A stretch of 51,193 bases of DNA, from contig JAGIBJ010000058.1 of assembly GCA_017744415.1 (NCBI GenBank), positions 1-51,193 on the forward strand, read 5' to 3'. A model generated the notes under the pieces. It did not search any database. It saw only the letters and a list, made by a program, of their open reading frames with translations, and was not told the DNA's origin. A program made the translations under genes and the position numbers. Positions within the stretch are counted from its first letter, which is position 1. Every line of letters starts with the position of its first letter. This DNA comes from Solirubrobacteraceae bacterium (GTDB lineage: Bacteria > Actinomycetota > Thermoleophilia > Solirubrobacterales > Solirubrobacteraceae). Positions 23,916 to 32,762 of the stretch are shown piece by piece.

Positions 23916-25498
23916 CGAGCGCCGCTCCGGCGAGCGCGCCCGAGGCGCCCACCCGCGCCGCACGCGCCGGCGCCCTGATGGCACTCTCGACGCTGGCGAT
24001 GGCCGGCGCTTCGGCCATCCAGGCCGTGCTCTACCTCGGCGAGTACGGCGCCACGGCCCGCACCGATGCCTTCTTCGCCGCCTTCGCCGTCTACCAGGTG
24101 GTGGGCGTGTTCACGCAGGCCACCCGAGTGAGTTCGGTGCCGCTGCTCGTCGGCGACCGCGCGATCGGGATGCTCCGGTTCTTCGGCGCGATGGCCGTCG
24201 TGGCGCTGCCGATCGTGATCGCCTGCGGGCCGCTGGCCGGGCCTGTTTCCAGTCTGCTCGCGCCGAGCGCCACGGGCGATGCGCACGATCTCGCCACCAC
24301 GGCGCTGCGCGTCCTCGGTCTCGCGATGATCCTCCAGCTCGGAGCCGCCGGGGCCGCCACGCTGCTCGGCATGCGCGACCGCTTCGAGAGCGTCGCTGCC
24401 GCCTACGCTGTGGGCGCGTTCGCTGGGCTCGTCACCTTCCTGCTGGTGCGCACCCACGGTGAGCTCGCGCTGGCGTGGTCGATGCTCGCGATGGCGGTCG
24501 TCACGGCCGGCTGGTCGGCTTGGTCGCTGGCGCGCGTGCGACGTGAGGAGGTGGCGTCCGGGGTCGGTGGCGGCGGGCTCGCCGCGATCGGCGATCACAA
24601 GAACCGGTTCGTCGTGCAGTGCATCCAGACGGCTGGCGATCTCCTCGGCCGGTCGGTCGTCTACTTCGTGATCAACGCGTTCTTCCTCGTGACGCTCGCG
24701 GTCGTCGGCCGCGAGGGCGGGGCGGGCGCGACCACCGTGCTCTCCTACGCCTATCTGCTGGCCAGCTACCTCGTCGCGGGCACCAGCACCGCCGTCGGCA
24801 TCAGCCGCGCGCCCGACATGGTCCGCGGGGCTCAGGACGAGTGGGACACGGTCGTTGCCGACACCGTGCCGCACGGCTACCGCTACGCCGCCTTCGTGAG
24901 CGCGCCGATCCTGGCCGCGGGCATCGTGGCCGCGACGCCGGTCGTCGACGCGCTGCTGCCGTCGGCCCTCGGCGATGCGCAGACGGCCTCGCTGGCCCGC
25001 GCGATCGGCCTCCTCGGGCCGTGGCTCGCCGCCGCGCTGCTCCTCAATTTCGCGATCCCCGGCCTCTTCGCGATCGGCCGCTCGCGCACCGTCAACCTGC
25101 TCGCGCCCGTCGCGCTCGCCGTGCACCTCGCGGTCACGGTGCTGGCGGCACAGGTCGCTGGCGTCGACCTGGTGATCGCGGCGATGGTCGTCGCACCGCT
25201 CTCGCTCTTCACCGTGCTCGTCGTGATCGGCACCGGCGCGCAGCTCGGGGCGGTGACGCGCGAGATCGTCCTCGACACCGTGCGTGCCGCCGGGCTCGCC
25301 GCCGTGGCGTTCGCGGCCGGCCTCGGCGTGTCGACGGGCATCGGTCTCGACGGGATCCCGCAGGCTGCGGTGACGCTCATCGTCGGCGGCGCGCTCTACG
25401 CCGGCGGGCTGTTCCTCGTTGCTCCGCGCGTGGTGCAGGTGCTGCTCGGCGCCGGCCGCGGCGGATCGGCCGAGAGCACCCCGACGTCTGATGACTGA
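23912..25498 (+). CDS. MurJ/Wzx-like lipid-linked glycan flippase
   Basis: This 528-aa integral membrane protein has about 13-14 hydrophobic segments. It shows the MurJ-like pattern early: GALMALSTLAMAGASAIQ, then ARTDAFFAAFAVYQVVGVFTQATR. This places it in the MOP superfamily, which flips undecaprenyl-linked oligosaccharides across the membrane. Overlap with the flavoprotein stop and with the following glycosyltransferase start shows tight coupling. Because a polymerase/ligase-like gene and a phosphoglycosyl transferase are also in the window, it more likely serves the surface polysaccharide than peptidoglycan, but that is inference. Confidence 0.85.
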   Translation: MTSAAPASAPEAPTRAARAGALMALSTLAMAGASAIQAVLYLGEYGATARTDAFFAAFAVYQVVGVFTQATRVSSVPLLVGDRAIGMLRFFGAMAVVALPIVIACGPLAGPVSSLLAPSATGDAHDLATTALRVLGLAMILQLGAAGAATLLGMRDRFESVAAAYAVGAFAGLVTFLLVRTHGELALAWSMLAMAVVTAGWSAWSLARVRREEVASGVGGGGLAAIGDHKNRFVVQCIQTAGDLLGRSVVYFVINAFFLVTLAVVGREGGAGATTVLSYAYLLASYLVAGTSTAVGISRAPDMVRGAQDEWDTVVADTVPHGYRYAAFVSAPILAAGIVAATPVVDALLPSALGDAQTASLARAIGLLGPWLAAALLLNFAIPGLFAIGRSRTVNLLAPVALAVHLAVTVLAAQVAGVDLVIAAMVVAPLSLFTVLVVIGTGAQLGAVTREIVLDTVRAAGLAAVAFAAGLGVSTGIGLDGIPQAAVTLIVGGALYAGGLFLVAPRVVQVLLGAGRGGSAESTPTSDD

Positions 25499-26630
25499 GC
25501 CCGCCGCGCCGGGCGAGGACGAGCTCTTCAACCCCGAGCTCGCGACGCCCGCTTGGCGCCGGCGACTGAAGGCCAGCGACACGGGGCGGCTCGCGGCGAT
25601 GCTCTACCGCCGTCGGCGCGTGCCGGCGCAGCTGCTCCGCGCGCCCGGCGGGCTGCGTGGCAAGCCGCTGCCGGCGCCGGACCCGGCTGCGCGCCGACGC
25701 GTGCGGTGCGTGGTGTGGGTGCCCGCCGGGCCGGGCGCGCTCGACGGCGTGCTTGCGGCCTGGGAGAGCGTGCAGGCCTCGTCGCCGGGTGAGGTCGCGT
25801 TGCTGGTCACCGACGACTGGTCGCCCGACGCCCACGCCGACGCGATCACGGCCCACATCCCCGAGGCGCTCGTGGTGCGGCCGCGGTTCCCGAGCGGCGG
25901 CCCGCCGCGGCTGTGGCCCGTCACCGCGCTCGCGGTGGCGACGGCGCTGCGCCACTTCGACTTCGACCTGCTCGTGAAGTTCGACGCGGATGCCCTCGTC
26001 ACCGGCCCGGGCGTGGTCGATGCGCTCGTGTCGGCGATCGCCAGCGCGCAGTCCGATGCGGTGGCGGTCGGGGCCGAGGATGCCGGCACGCCCGCCGCTG
26101 CGCTGGCTTCGGCGGTGCCCGTCGGGATCGGCGGTGCGTTTATCACTCGCCCGGATGGCGCCGAGGAGACCGACCGCGACTACCACCGGCGTGTGCTCGA
26201 CGGCGAGGTGCCGCACGACGACCAGCTCGCCGCCTGGGAGCGCGCGGCGCGCGAGAGCGGCTGGCCGCCCGGCGCGATCGTGCAGGGCAGCTGCGTCGTG
26301 ATGACGCGCGCCTACTGTGCGGCACTCGCCGACGCCGGCGCGCTCACCTACCGCCAGCGCCTGCGCACGATCGTCTCGGAGGATCTGCTCCTCACCATGC
26401 TCGCCTACGCGCTCGGGTTTCGGGCTGCCTCGTTCGGCGGTCCCCGCGGGCCGCTCGCGATCGCCAACAAGCACCTTCCGCTCCCGCTCGACGAGCTCGT
26501 CGACCCCGAGTCGCCCTGGCTCGTCGCGCACTCGACGCGCGTCGGCCTCGACGGCGAGTCCGAAAACGAGGTGCGTCGACGCGCCTCGCTGGCGCGTGAG
26601 CGCTGGCCGCAGCCGACCGCCGCACGCTGA
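25491..26630 (+). CDS. GT2-like (GT-A fold) glycosyltransferase
   Basis: This 379-aa soluble protein starts at an ATG overlapping the flippase stop by 8 nt. The GT-A features are the nucleotide-binding start (RCVVWVPAGPGALDGVL), LLVTDDWSPD and the metal site KFDADALVTGPGVV. Later come GIGGAFITRPDG, QGSCVVMTRAYCAAL and SEDLLLTMLAYALGF, the last likely supplying the catalytic base region (ED). It is divergent from typical GT2 enzymes in length and ending, so the sugar is unknown. It closes the plus-strand polysaccharide operon; about 270 nt of spacer follow. Confidence 0.8.
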   Translation: MTEPAAPGEDELFNPELATPAWRRRLKASDTGRLAAMLYRRRRVPAQLLRAPGGLRGKPLPAPDPAARRRVRCVVWVPAGPGALDGVLAAWESVQASSPGEVALLVTDDWSPDAHADAITAHIPEALVVRPRFPSGGPPRLWPVTALAVATALRHFDFDLLVKFDADALVTGPGVVDALVSAIASAQSDAVAVGAEDAGTPAAALASAVPVGIGGAFITRPDGAEETDRDYHRRVLDGEVPHDDQLAAWERAARESGWPPGAIVQGSCVVMTRAYCAALADAGALTYRQRLRTIVSEDLLLTMLAYALGFRAASFGGPRGPLAIANKHLPLPLDELVDPESPWLVAHSTRVGLDGESENEVRRRASLARERWPQPTAAR

Positions 26631-26800
26631 CCCCAGAATCCGGCGCGACGGTCGGGGGACATCGAGCGCCGTCGCTGACGCGCGCTCAGAACCTCTCTTA
26701 CCGCCCGCCAATTCGGCGAAAAAGCCCGTGCTGCTTTCCGGTGCAGTGGCTTGGACCAACCAACCAGCCAGGGCCGTACGGACGATTCTCCATAAATCGA

Positions 26801-26829
26801 TTGACGACCGATCTCAGCGGGTCTACCTT
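26801..26829 (+). promoter_or_regulatory. Sigma-70-type promoter of the MFS gene
   Basis: TTGACG (26801-26806), a 17-nt spacer and TACCTT (26824-26829) form the best consensus promoter in the window. Transcription would start near 26836, giving a leader of about 60 nt with a hairpin (CGGAGC/GCTCCG). Confidence 0.75.
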
Positions 26830-26897
26830 GCTCGCCAGATGACCGGTTCGGAGCTCGCAAGGCTCCGGTTCACCCCCCGGACATCGCTCCCCCACCC

Positions 26898-28184
26898 ATG
26901 CTCAAAGCGCTTAAGACACCCGCTCTGCGGTGGATCGTCGGCATCTACGCCGCCGAGTTCCTGCTCGAGTTCGCGAGCAGCGTGGCGCTCATGGTGCTCG
27001 TCTACGACGTCACCGATTCGCCGATCGCCGCCTCGCTGATGCTCGTCGCCAAGCAGGTCGCTCCGGGGGCGCTCGCGGCGACGCTGGGCCGTCTTCTCGA
27101 GCACGTCGACGTCCGCACCGGGCTCATCGTCGCCTACGCCCTCCGGAGCGTGGTGTTCGCGCTGCTCGCCGCCATGGGCGCCGGCCCCGCGCTCTACGTG
27201 CTCGCCTTCGTCGCAGGTGTCGCCGGCATGACCTCGCGGGTCTTCATCCGCACCTCGGTCGTCCGTGCCACCTCCGGCCATGAGTTCCGCGAGATCAGCG
27301 CCGTGCAGAACGTCGTCTTCGGCACGATCGCGCTGCTCGGGCCGGCGGTCGGTGCCGTTGCCGCAGGCGTCGCCGGGCCGACAGCGTCGATCGCAGGCTG
27401 GGCGGGCCTCGCGTTCCTCCTGGCTCTAGCCGCGCTCACGATGCCGGCGGCGCTCCGCCACACGTCACTCGCTGAGGACGACCTCGCCTCCGAGGAGGCC
27501 GAGGCCCCGGTCGCCGAGCTTTCGCCGCTCCGTGCTCCGCTCTGGAGCCTGCTCGCGCTCGGTGCGGTGGTCGCCTGCGTGTTCGCGATGGATGAGCCCG
27601 CGCTGCTCGCGTACGTCGAGGATGCACTCGGCGGCGGCGTCGGCACCTACGGCACGATCCTCGTGGCATGGGGCATCGGCATGATCCTCGGTGGCATCGG
27701 CTACACGCGCTATGGCGTTGGTGATCCCTTCCGCTCGATCGTCGTCGGCGTCCTCGCCAGTTCGGCGGGCTACATCGGGCTCGGCTTCGCGCCCTCGGTC
27801 GTCGTGGCCTGTGTCGCCGCGCTCATCGGTGGTGCGGGCAACGGCACCTACTGGGTGGCGCTCGTCACTGCTGTGCTCGAGCGCGCTCCCGTCGGGCAGG
27901 AGGCCAAGGCCGCAGGCCGGCTCGAGGGCATGGCGACGGCGATGCCCGCCGTCGGTTTCCTCCTCGGCGGGGTCGTGGCCGAGCTCGTAGCGCCGCGCGT
28001 CACGCTTTGGCTCCCCGGGTTCGTCGCGGCCGCAGCGCTCGGTGTCTGGGTCGTGATCGCGCAGCGCGCGGCACGGGCCGAGGCCACCGCCGAGGTCGCG
28101 CCCGTGCGCTCGGAACTCCCGTCGGTCACGTCGCGGGCCCCGCAGTCCGTGCCGACCGCCCAGGTCGCCGAGGCGCTCGTATGA
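26898..28184 (+). CDS. Major facilitator superfamily transporter
   Basis: This 428-aa membrane protein has about 11-12 hydrophobic helices, with a cytoplasmic break near residues 188-210 (AEDDLASEEAEAPVAEL), as in two-lobed MFS permeases. Local motifs are LMVLVYDVTDSPIAASLML, GFAPSVVVAC and EAKAAGRLEGMATAMPAVGF. This subfamily resembles MFS_3/enterobactin-exporter-like permeases, but the substrate is unknown. It has its own promoter and a hairpin terminator downstream, so it is probably monocistronic. The ATG follows a C-rich leader without a clear Shine-Dalgarno. Confidence 0.85.
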   Translation: MLKALKTPALRWIVGIYAAEFLLEFASSVALMVLVYDVTDSPIAASLMLVAKQVAPGALAATLGRLLEHVDVRTGLIVAYALRSVVFALLAAMGAGPALYVLAFVAGVAGMTSRVFIRTSVVRATSGHEFREISAVQNVVFGTIALLGPAVGAVAAGVAGPTASIAGWAGLAFLLALAALTMPAALRHTSLAEDDLASEEAEAPVAELSPLRAPLWSLLALGAVVACVFAMDEPALLAYVEDALGGGVGTYGTILVAWGIGMILGGIGYTRYGVGDPFRSIVVGVLASSAGYIGLGFAPSVVVACVAALIGGAGNGTYWVALVTAVLERAPVGQEAKAAGRLEGMATAMPAVGFLLGGVVAELVAPRVTLWLPGFVAAAALGVWVVIAQRAARAEATAEVAPVRSELPSVTSRAPQSVPTAQVAEALV

Positions 28185-28277
28185 GCTGCCACGCGGTCAC
28201 CCTCATCTTTCCCCCACCACCCACCCCGGGTGTCCATCAAGAGCACGCGGTGGTTCCGCGTGGTCGGGCACTCATGG

Positions 28278-28295
28278 CCTGGGCTTCGGCCCGGG
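28278..28295 (+). terminator. UUCG-loop hairpin downstream of the MFS gene
   Basis: CCTGGGC-TTCG-GCCCGGG forms a 7-bp stem (one G-U) with a stable UUCG tetraloop, followed by TCCTTCCCCC. It lies 94 nt past the stop. Confidence 0.6.
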
Positions 28296-28396
28296 TCCTT
28301 CCCCCTGTCCAGCCGTATCCAGGAGCGCCGGCATGCCGACCAAGCTGTAGGACCACATGGCTGCGCGGGACTCCGATCCCCGCAGCTCCGCCGCGT

Positions 28397-28425
28397 GCGG
28401 CGACCGGCCTCGAGCCGGTCGCCGC
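28397..28425 (-). terminator. Terminator of the HD-GYP gene
   Basis: A perfect 11-bp stem GCGGCGACCGG/CCGGTCGCCGC with a 7-nt loop lies 16 nt beyond the minus-strand stop at 28441. Confidence 0.65.
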
Positions 28426-28440
28426 GGCGCGGTCACTGTC

Positions 28441-29835
28441 CTAGGCTGCTTGGCTCGCCTTGCCGTCCGACGTGCTCGGCACGTGGGCAGGCGATGGCTT
28501 GGTGTGAGCCGGATCGAAGAGCACCGGCCGCGGGTGCGGCGCACCGAGTTCGCGGAAGAGCGTCGCGACGAGTGCGGCGTCGAACTGCGTGCCTGAGCAG
28601 CGCTGGATCTCCTCGAGCGCGTCAGCCTCGCTCATGCCCTTTCGGTACGAACGATCCGTGGTCATCGCGCTGAAGCTGTCGCAGATCGTGATGATGCGCG
28701 CCTCGATTGGAATCTCGTTACCGGCCAGGCCGTCGGGGTAGCCGCCGCCGTCCCAGCGCTCGTGGTGGGCGCGGACGATGACGCCGACGTCGCTGAGCTG
28801 CCCGCCGACACGCTCCAGCATGTCCTGGCCGTACCCCGGGTGGAGCCTGATGATCGCCCACTCCTCGTCCGTGAGCTTGCCGGGCTTGTTGATGATTTCG
28901 TTCGGCACGCGCAGCTTGCCGATGTCGTGCAGCAGCGCACCGAACTCCAACTTGCGGAGTTGCGCAGCGTTCAGTCCGTGGGCCTGGCCTAGCCGCAAGG
29001 CAAGCTCGACGACGCCGTTCGTGTGCTCACCGCCGGTGTAGGCGTCGTCCGCCTCCAGCACGTCGCCCATGAGGCGAGCGGTGCCGCGGTAGGCGCTCGA
29101 GAGTTCCACGGCCTTCAGGATGCGCTCGTCACGCTCCTTCGCGAACTGCGCGAGCAAGAGTCCCAGCGGGAGGACGGCGAGGACTACCCAGGGCGTGAGC
29201 TGCAGTCCGATCGCGACGAGGAGTCCGATGGGTGCGAGGCAGACGTCGATGCTCGACATCCACAGGAAGTCCCGGACGGGGGTGAACGAACGGCCCATCG
29301 CGCGTAGGCGCACCATGCTGCTCGCGTAGTCGACGATGAACTGGGCGGCGAGCGCGGCGGCGTAGACCCAGAACGCCCCGACCTCGAACGGCTTCGAGCC
29401 GGCCAGAGCCAAGACGAGCGCCGGCCCGAGGGCGTACCAGGCGAACGTCCCGACCACGAAGTTGCGGCGCAGCGCCTGGCGGTCACGCGCGATGGCGGCG
29501 CTCAGCCAGCCACCGAGGATCTGCGCTGCGACCGCTGCCGCGGGCAGCAAGGCGGCAGGGACCACGAACCACATCGGCACGAAGATCAGCTGCAGCGGTG
29601 TGGTGCTCACCGAGGCGACCTCGAAGTCGATTTGCCAGAGCACCGCATAGATCACGATCACCGCGGAGGTGGTGGCCCAGTCGATCGAGCCGGGCGGCTC
29701 CAGCGCGACCAGCCCGGCCGTTGCAACGGCGAGGAGCAGTGCGGCGACCACGGCCACCCAGCGCTCCCGATGCGACGGGGCGTTGTTGATCCGCTCTTGG
29801 CGTTCGAGGTGAAGTTGTTCGGCGACTGGGTCCAT
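28441..29835 (-). CDS. Membrane HD-GYP domain protein (probable c-di-GMP phosphodiesterase), copy 1
   Basis: This 464-aa protein starts MDPVAEQ. Seven hydrophobic segments (about 25-235) form a sensory membrane module. The HD-GYP domain follows: SSAYRGTARLMGDVLEADDA, LLHDIGKLRVPNEI (HD at about 302), HPGYGQDMLERV, the signature AHHERWDGGGYPDGLAG (about 355) and ICDSFSAMTTDRSYR. All metal-binding residues of active HD-GYP enzymes appear present, so it should hydrolyse c-di-GMP on the cytoplasmic side. It is about 270 nt downstream of a close paralogue on the same strand. Confidence 0.92.
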   Translation of the reverse strand: MDPVAEQLHLERQERINNAPSHRERWVAVVAALLLAVATAGLVALEPPGSIDWATTSAVIVIYAVLWQIDFEVASVSTTPLQLIFVPMWFVVPAALLPAAAVAAQILGGWLSAAIARDRQALRRNFVVGTFAWYALGPALVLALAGSKPFEVGAFWVYAAALAAQFIVDYASSMVRLRAMGRSFTPVRDFLWMSSIDVCLAPIGLLVAIGLQLTPWVVLAVLPLGLLLAQFAKERDERILKAVELSSAYRGTARLMGDVLEADDAYTGGEHTNGVVELALRLGQAHGLNAAQLRKLEFGALLHDIGKLRVPNEIINKPGKLTDEEWAIIRLHPGYGQDMLERVGGQLSDVGVIVRAHHERWDGGGYPDGLAGNEIPIEARIITICDSFSAMTTDRSYRKGMSEADALEEIQRCSGTQFDAALVATLFRELGAPHPRPVLFDPAHTKPSPAHVPSTSDGKASQAA

Positions 29836-30103
29836 TGGTGGGACTCGCACTGGGGGACGCGAGCTTGACCAGCTCGGCTGACTGGTCCCTCCTGTCTTCG
29901 GACCTGGAAATGGGGCCTTGACCCCAGGTCGGGCGGAAGTGGACAGTCGTATGTCTTGGCGCGTATGGATCGCGGAGTGATGTATCCAGTTGCCGGCCGA
30001 ACGGGGGACGTAGACGGGTCGGATGGCCCTGGTGAACTGGCTGATCCGGGTCGTGCCCGGCGGTCGCGGGTATCGCCAGGAGGTGCGCGCGGGGCGGGGG
30101 GTC
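29836..30103. other. Spacer between the two HD-GYP genes
   Basis: This 268-bp spacer has a small hairpin (ACCAG...CTGGT, near 29867) and a minus-strand TACGAC-like -10 candidate near 29947. Copy 1 may have its own promoter. No gene is seen. Confidence 0.4.
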
Positions 30104-31501
30104 TCAGGCGGCCTGTGACGGCTCGTCGCCATCGGCCGCCAGCGGGGCGTCGGCCGGGCGGTCGGCGCCGCCCTCGATCGCGGCGAGCGGCCGCGGCTTG
30201 GTGCTGAGCACCGCCTTGAGCACGTCGACGAGCGCCGGGTCGAACTGCGAGCCGGAGCAGCGATCGAGCTCGGCGAGGGCGTCCGCGTGGCTCATGCCCT
30301 TGCGGTAGCTGCGGTTGGTGGTCATCGCGCTGAAGCTGTCGCAGACGGTGATGATCCGGGCCTCGATCGGGATCTCCGCGCCCGCAAGCCCGTCGGGGTA
30401 GCCCGCGCCGTCCCAGCGCTCGTGGTGCGCGCGCACCACCTCGCCGGCGTGGCTCAGCTCGCCGCCGACGCGTTCCAGCATCTCCTGGCCGTAACCGGGG
30501 TGCTGCTTGATGATCGCCCACTCCTCGTCGTTGAGCTTGCCGGGCTTGTTGATGATCTCGTTCGGGACGCGCAGCTTGCCGATGTCGTGCAGCAGCGCGC
30601 CGAACTCCAGCGTGCGCATCTGCCGCGGGTTGAGCCCGAGGTGCTCGCCGATCGCCAGCGACAGCTCGACGACGCCCTGCGTGTGCTCGCCGCCCGTGTA
30701 CGCGTCGTCCGCCTCGAGCACGTCGCCCATCAGCTGCGCCGTGCCGCGATACGCGCTCGAGAGCTCCAGCGCCTTCAGGATCCGGTCGTCGCGTTCCTTG
30801 GCGAACTGGGCCAGCATGCCCGCGAGCGGCACGAGCGCCAGCACGACGAGGGGTGAGAGGTCGAGCGAGAAGGCGACCGCGAGGCCGACCGGCCCCAGCG
30901 ACGCATCCACCATCCACATCCAGCCGATGCCCTGCCACTGGTCGCGCGGGTGGATGCCGATCGCCGCCCACATGCGCGGCGTCGCCGTCAGTCCCTCGAC
31001 GAGGAACTGCGAGCCGAGTGCGAGCGCGTAGATCGGAAGGTCGGAGAGCTCAGGGTCATGGACGCCGAACAGCGCGAACACCAGCGCCGGGCCGGCGACG
31101 AACCACGCATCCGGGATCGCGCTCAGCGCGCGCTCCCAGTGCTGGTCGTCCTTGCCGCGCAACGTCGCGACGGCATTGCCTGCGACGCCGCCCGCGGCCA
31201 CCACCAACGGCAGCACCGCCGGATCGAACGCGAACCACATGGGCACCACCAGCAGCTGGATCGGTGTCGTCGAACTCGACCCGAGCTCGAACCGCACCTG
31301 CCAGAAGCCCGCGTACAACGCGACGAACATCAGCGTGAGCAGCGGGTCCGGCAGCGACCAGCTCGTCGTGAGCATCAGCGCCGCGCAGAACACGAACAGC
31401 AGCAAGCCGCTCGCCGCATCGACGAGCCGCTCCCGCCAGCTGGGGGCGGTGCGACGCTGCTCCTCATGGAGTCGGTGGTGCTGTTCTGCGACGGGATCCA
31501 T
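30104..31501 (-). CDS. Membrane HD-GYP domain protein (probable c-di-GMP phosphodiesterase), copy 2
   Basis: This 465-aa protein is a paralogue of the gene downstream, with the same start (MDPVAEQ) and layout: seven hydrophobic segments, then the HD-GYP domain with LLHDIGKLRVPNEI, HPGYGQEMLERV and AHHERWDGAGYPDGLAG. The catalytic domains are nearly identical while the membrane halves have diverged, suggesting the two sense different signals and share output. It ends in a Pro/Ala-rich acidic tail finishing PSQAA, close to the KASQAA end of copy 1. A -10 box at 31668-31673 predicts a leader of about 160 nt. Confidence 0.92.
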   Translation of the reverse strand: MDPVAEQHHRLHEEQRRTAPSWRERLVDAASGLLLFVFCAALMLTTSWSLPDPLLTLMFVALYAGFWQVRFELGSSSTTPIQLLVVPMWFAFDPAVLPLVVAAGGVAGNAVATLRGKDDQHWERALSAIPDAWFVAGPALVFALFGVHDPELSDLPIYALALGSQFLVEGLTATPRMWAAIGIHPRDQWQGIGWMWMVDASLGPVGLAVAFSLDLSPLVVLALVPLAGMLAQFAKERDDRILKALELSSAYRGTAQLMGDVLEADDAYTGGEHTQGVVELSLAIGEHLGLNPRQMRTLEFGALLHDIGKLRVPNEIINKPGKLNDEEWAIIKQHPGYGQEMLERVGGELSHAGEVVRAHHERWDGAGYPDGLAGAEIPIEARIITVCDSFSAMTTNRSYRKGMSHADALAELDRCSGSQFDPALVDVLKAVLSTKPRPLAAIEGGADRPADAPLAADGDEPSQAA

Positions 31502-31667
31502 TGGGGGTCGGACGCTTCGCGACACCCCGGTATTCGGCGACTCACTCGGAGCCCTTGACGTGCCTCGGCGCACGAATGACGCGCCTGGCCGTATGGCGCC
31601 GGAATGAAAGCGAACCCGGGCGTCCATTCCCGTCCGGAAACGCTCATAACACACCACCTTCCGGGCG

Positions 31668-31673
31668 ATCGTA
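31668..31673 (-). promoter_or_regulatory. -10 box upstream of HD-GYP copy 2
   Basis: On the minus strand the hexamer reads TACGAT. The start codon is about 165 nt downstream, so unlike other TACGAT promoters here this one would produce a long leader. No -35 is evident. Confidence 0.45.
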
Positions 31674-31740
31674 GGGGCAGAGCCCGGCTTCCCCAGCCGA
31701 GCTGCACCCCCCCCCGATCACGTCCCAAGGTCCCCACCTC

Positions 31741-32394
31741 ATGAAGTCACCCCGCATGCTGGCGCCTGCAGTCGCCGCCGCAGCGCTCTTCGTGCCATCG
31801 ACCGCGCACGCCGGCGCCCTCGCCGACACGCTCGCGGAGGCCACCTTCGGCTCCCTGGCAAAGCTCGGCCGCGCCGACAACTCCTGCATCGCCCCCGGCA
31901 CGGTCTCCAAGGCGTTCTCCCAGTGGAACGACCGCGCCGACTACGTCGAAGCGCCCGGCGGCTCCTTCGAGCCCGGCGCACTCGGCTGGGACTTCAGCGG
32001 CTCCGTCAGCTACGCCTCCGAGAACGAGCCCTTCAAGGTGAGCGGCCGCCGCACCGACGCCCGCTCGATCGTCGTGGGCGGAGGTGGATCGATCACCTCC
32101 GCCGCCATGTGCGCCGGCCTCCAGTACCCCACCCTCCGCTTCTTCGCGAAGTCGGCCGGCCGCGGCAACGCCTCCGCCCTCATCACCGCCCGCTACACCG
32201 GCGCCGACGGCCTCCTCGCCGCCTTCCCCGTCGGGATCGTCTCCGCCGGCAGCTCCTGGGCACCGAGCACCGTCAGCCTCACCGGCTCCGGCATCCCGCT
32301 CTTCACCGGCAAGCGCCTCTCGTTCCGCATCGCGCCCCTCTATGGCTCGCTGCAGGTCGACGACGTCTACGTGGATCCGTTCCGACGGACCTGA
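31741..32394 (+). CDS. Secreted beta-rich protein of unknown function
   Basis: This 217-aa protein has a clear signal peptide (about 24 residues, ending TAHAGA). The mature part has regular short hydrophobic strands with Gly/Ser turns: GWDFSGSVSYASENEPF, SIVVGGGGSITSAAMC, LQYPTLRFFAKSAG, SFRIAPLYGSLQVDDVYVDPF. The pattern suggests a jelly-roll or carbohydrate-binding-like fold. Two or three Cys residues may pair. The family is not recognised by name. It is divergent from the HD-GYP pair and followed by a strong terminator. Confidence 0.75.
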   Translation: MKSPRMLAPAVAAAALFVPSTAHAGALADTLAEATFGSLAKLGRADNSCIAPGTVSKAFSQWNDRADYVEAPGGSFEPGALGWDFSGSVSYASENEPFKVSGRRTDARSIVVGGGGSITSAAMCAGLQYPTLRFFAKSAGRGNASALITARYTGADGLLAAFPVGIVSAGSSWAPSTVSLTGSGIPLFTGKRLSFRIAPLYGSLQVDDVYVDPFRRT

Positions 32395-32498
32395 GATTCC
32401 GCCAGCCTCAGGCGCCGCCGGACGAGCGGCGAACCAAGCCCGGCCGGGAACGAAGTCCCCTCCTACCCGGCCCGACCCTCTGCGGGGGTCACCACAAC

Positions 32499-32531
32499 AG
32501 AACGGCCCGCCACTCCCCGGCGGGCCGTTCT
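32499..32531 (+). terminator. Strong terminator of the secreted protein gene
   Basis: A perfect 13-bp stem AGAACGGCCCGCC/GGCGGGCCGTTCT with a 7-nt loop. It lies about 105 nt past the stop. Confidence 0.75.
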
Positions 32532-32670
32532 GCGTTGCGCCGGGCTGAGACCCCGGCGGCGCGCGCCCCGCGTGCCGTGGGCGGCGCACCGCAGGCGCGG
32601 TCCATCACCCACGCCTCCACGATTCGCACCGCCGAGACCTCAGCCCGGCGCGCCGAGGGCCTGGGTCGCC

Positions 32671-32693
32671 CGTTCTGAGGCTGGCCCAGAACG
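32671..32693. terminator. Secondary hairpin between convergent genes
   Basis: CGTTCTG (32671-32677) pairs with CAGAACG (32687-32693). It sits between the two stronger terminators, and nothing else is seen in 32532-32695. Confidence 0.4.
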
Positions 32694-32695
32694 CG

Positions 32696-32725
32696 GAGAG
32701 GCCGGGGCTTGCGCCCCGGCCTCTC
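32696..32725 (-). terminator. Strong terminator of the dimethylformamidase-like gene
   Basis: A perfect 13-bp stem GAGAGGCCGGGGC/GCCCCGGCCTCTC with a TTGC loop, 38 nt beyond the minus-strand stop. Confidence 0.75.
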
Positions 32726-32762
32726 AGCAGCGTGGTGGTCGCCCCTCGGGCGGGGCCGCCTG

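Noticed and set aside
31375..31647. Possible upstream ORF in the HD-GYP copy 2 leader, with an AGGTGG 6 nt before an ATG at 31647
   Set aside because: It runs out of frame into the HD-GYP gene, has poor codon bias and no homologous pattern; kept only as a curiosity.
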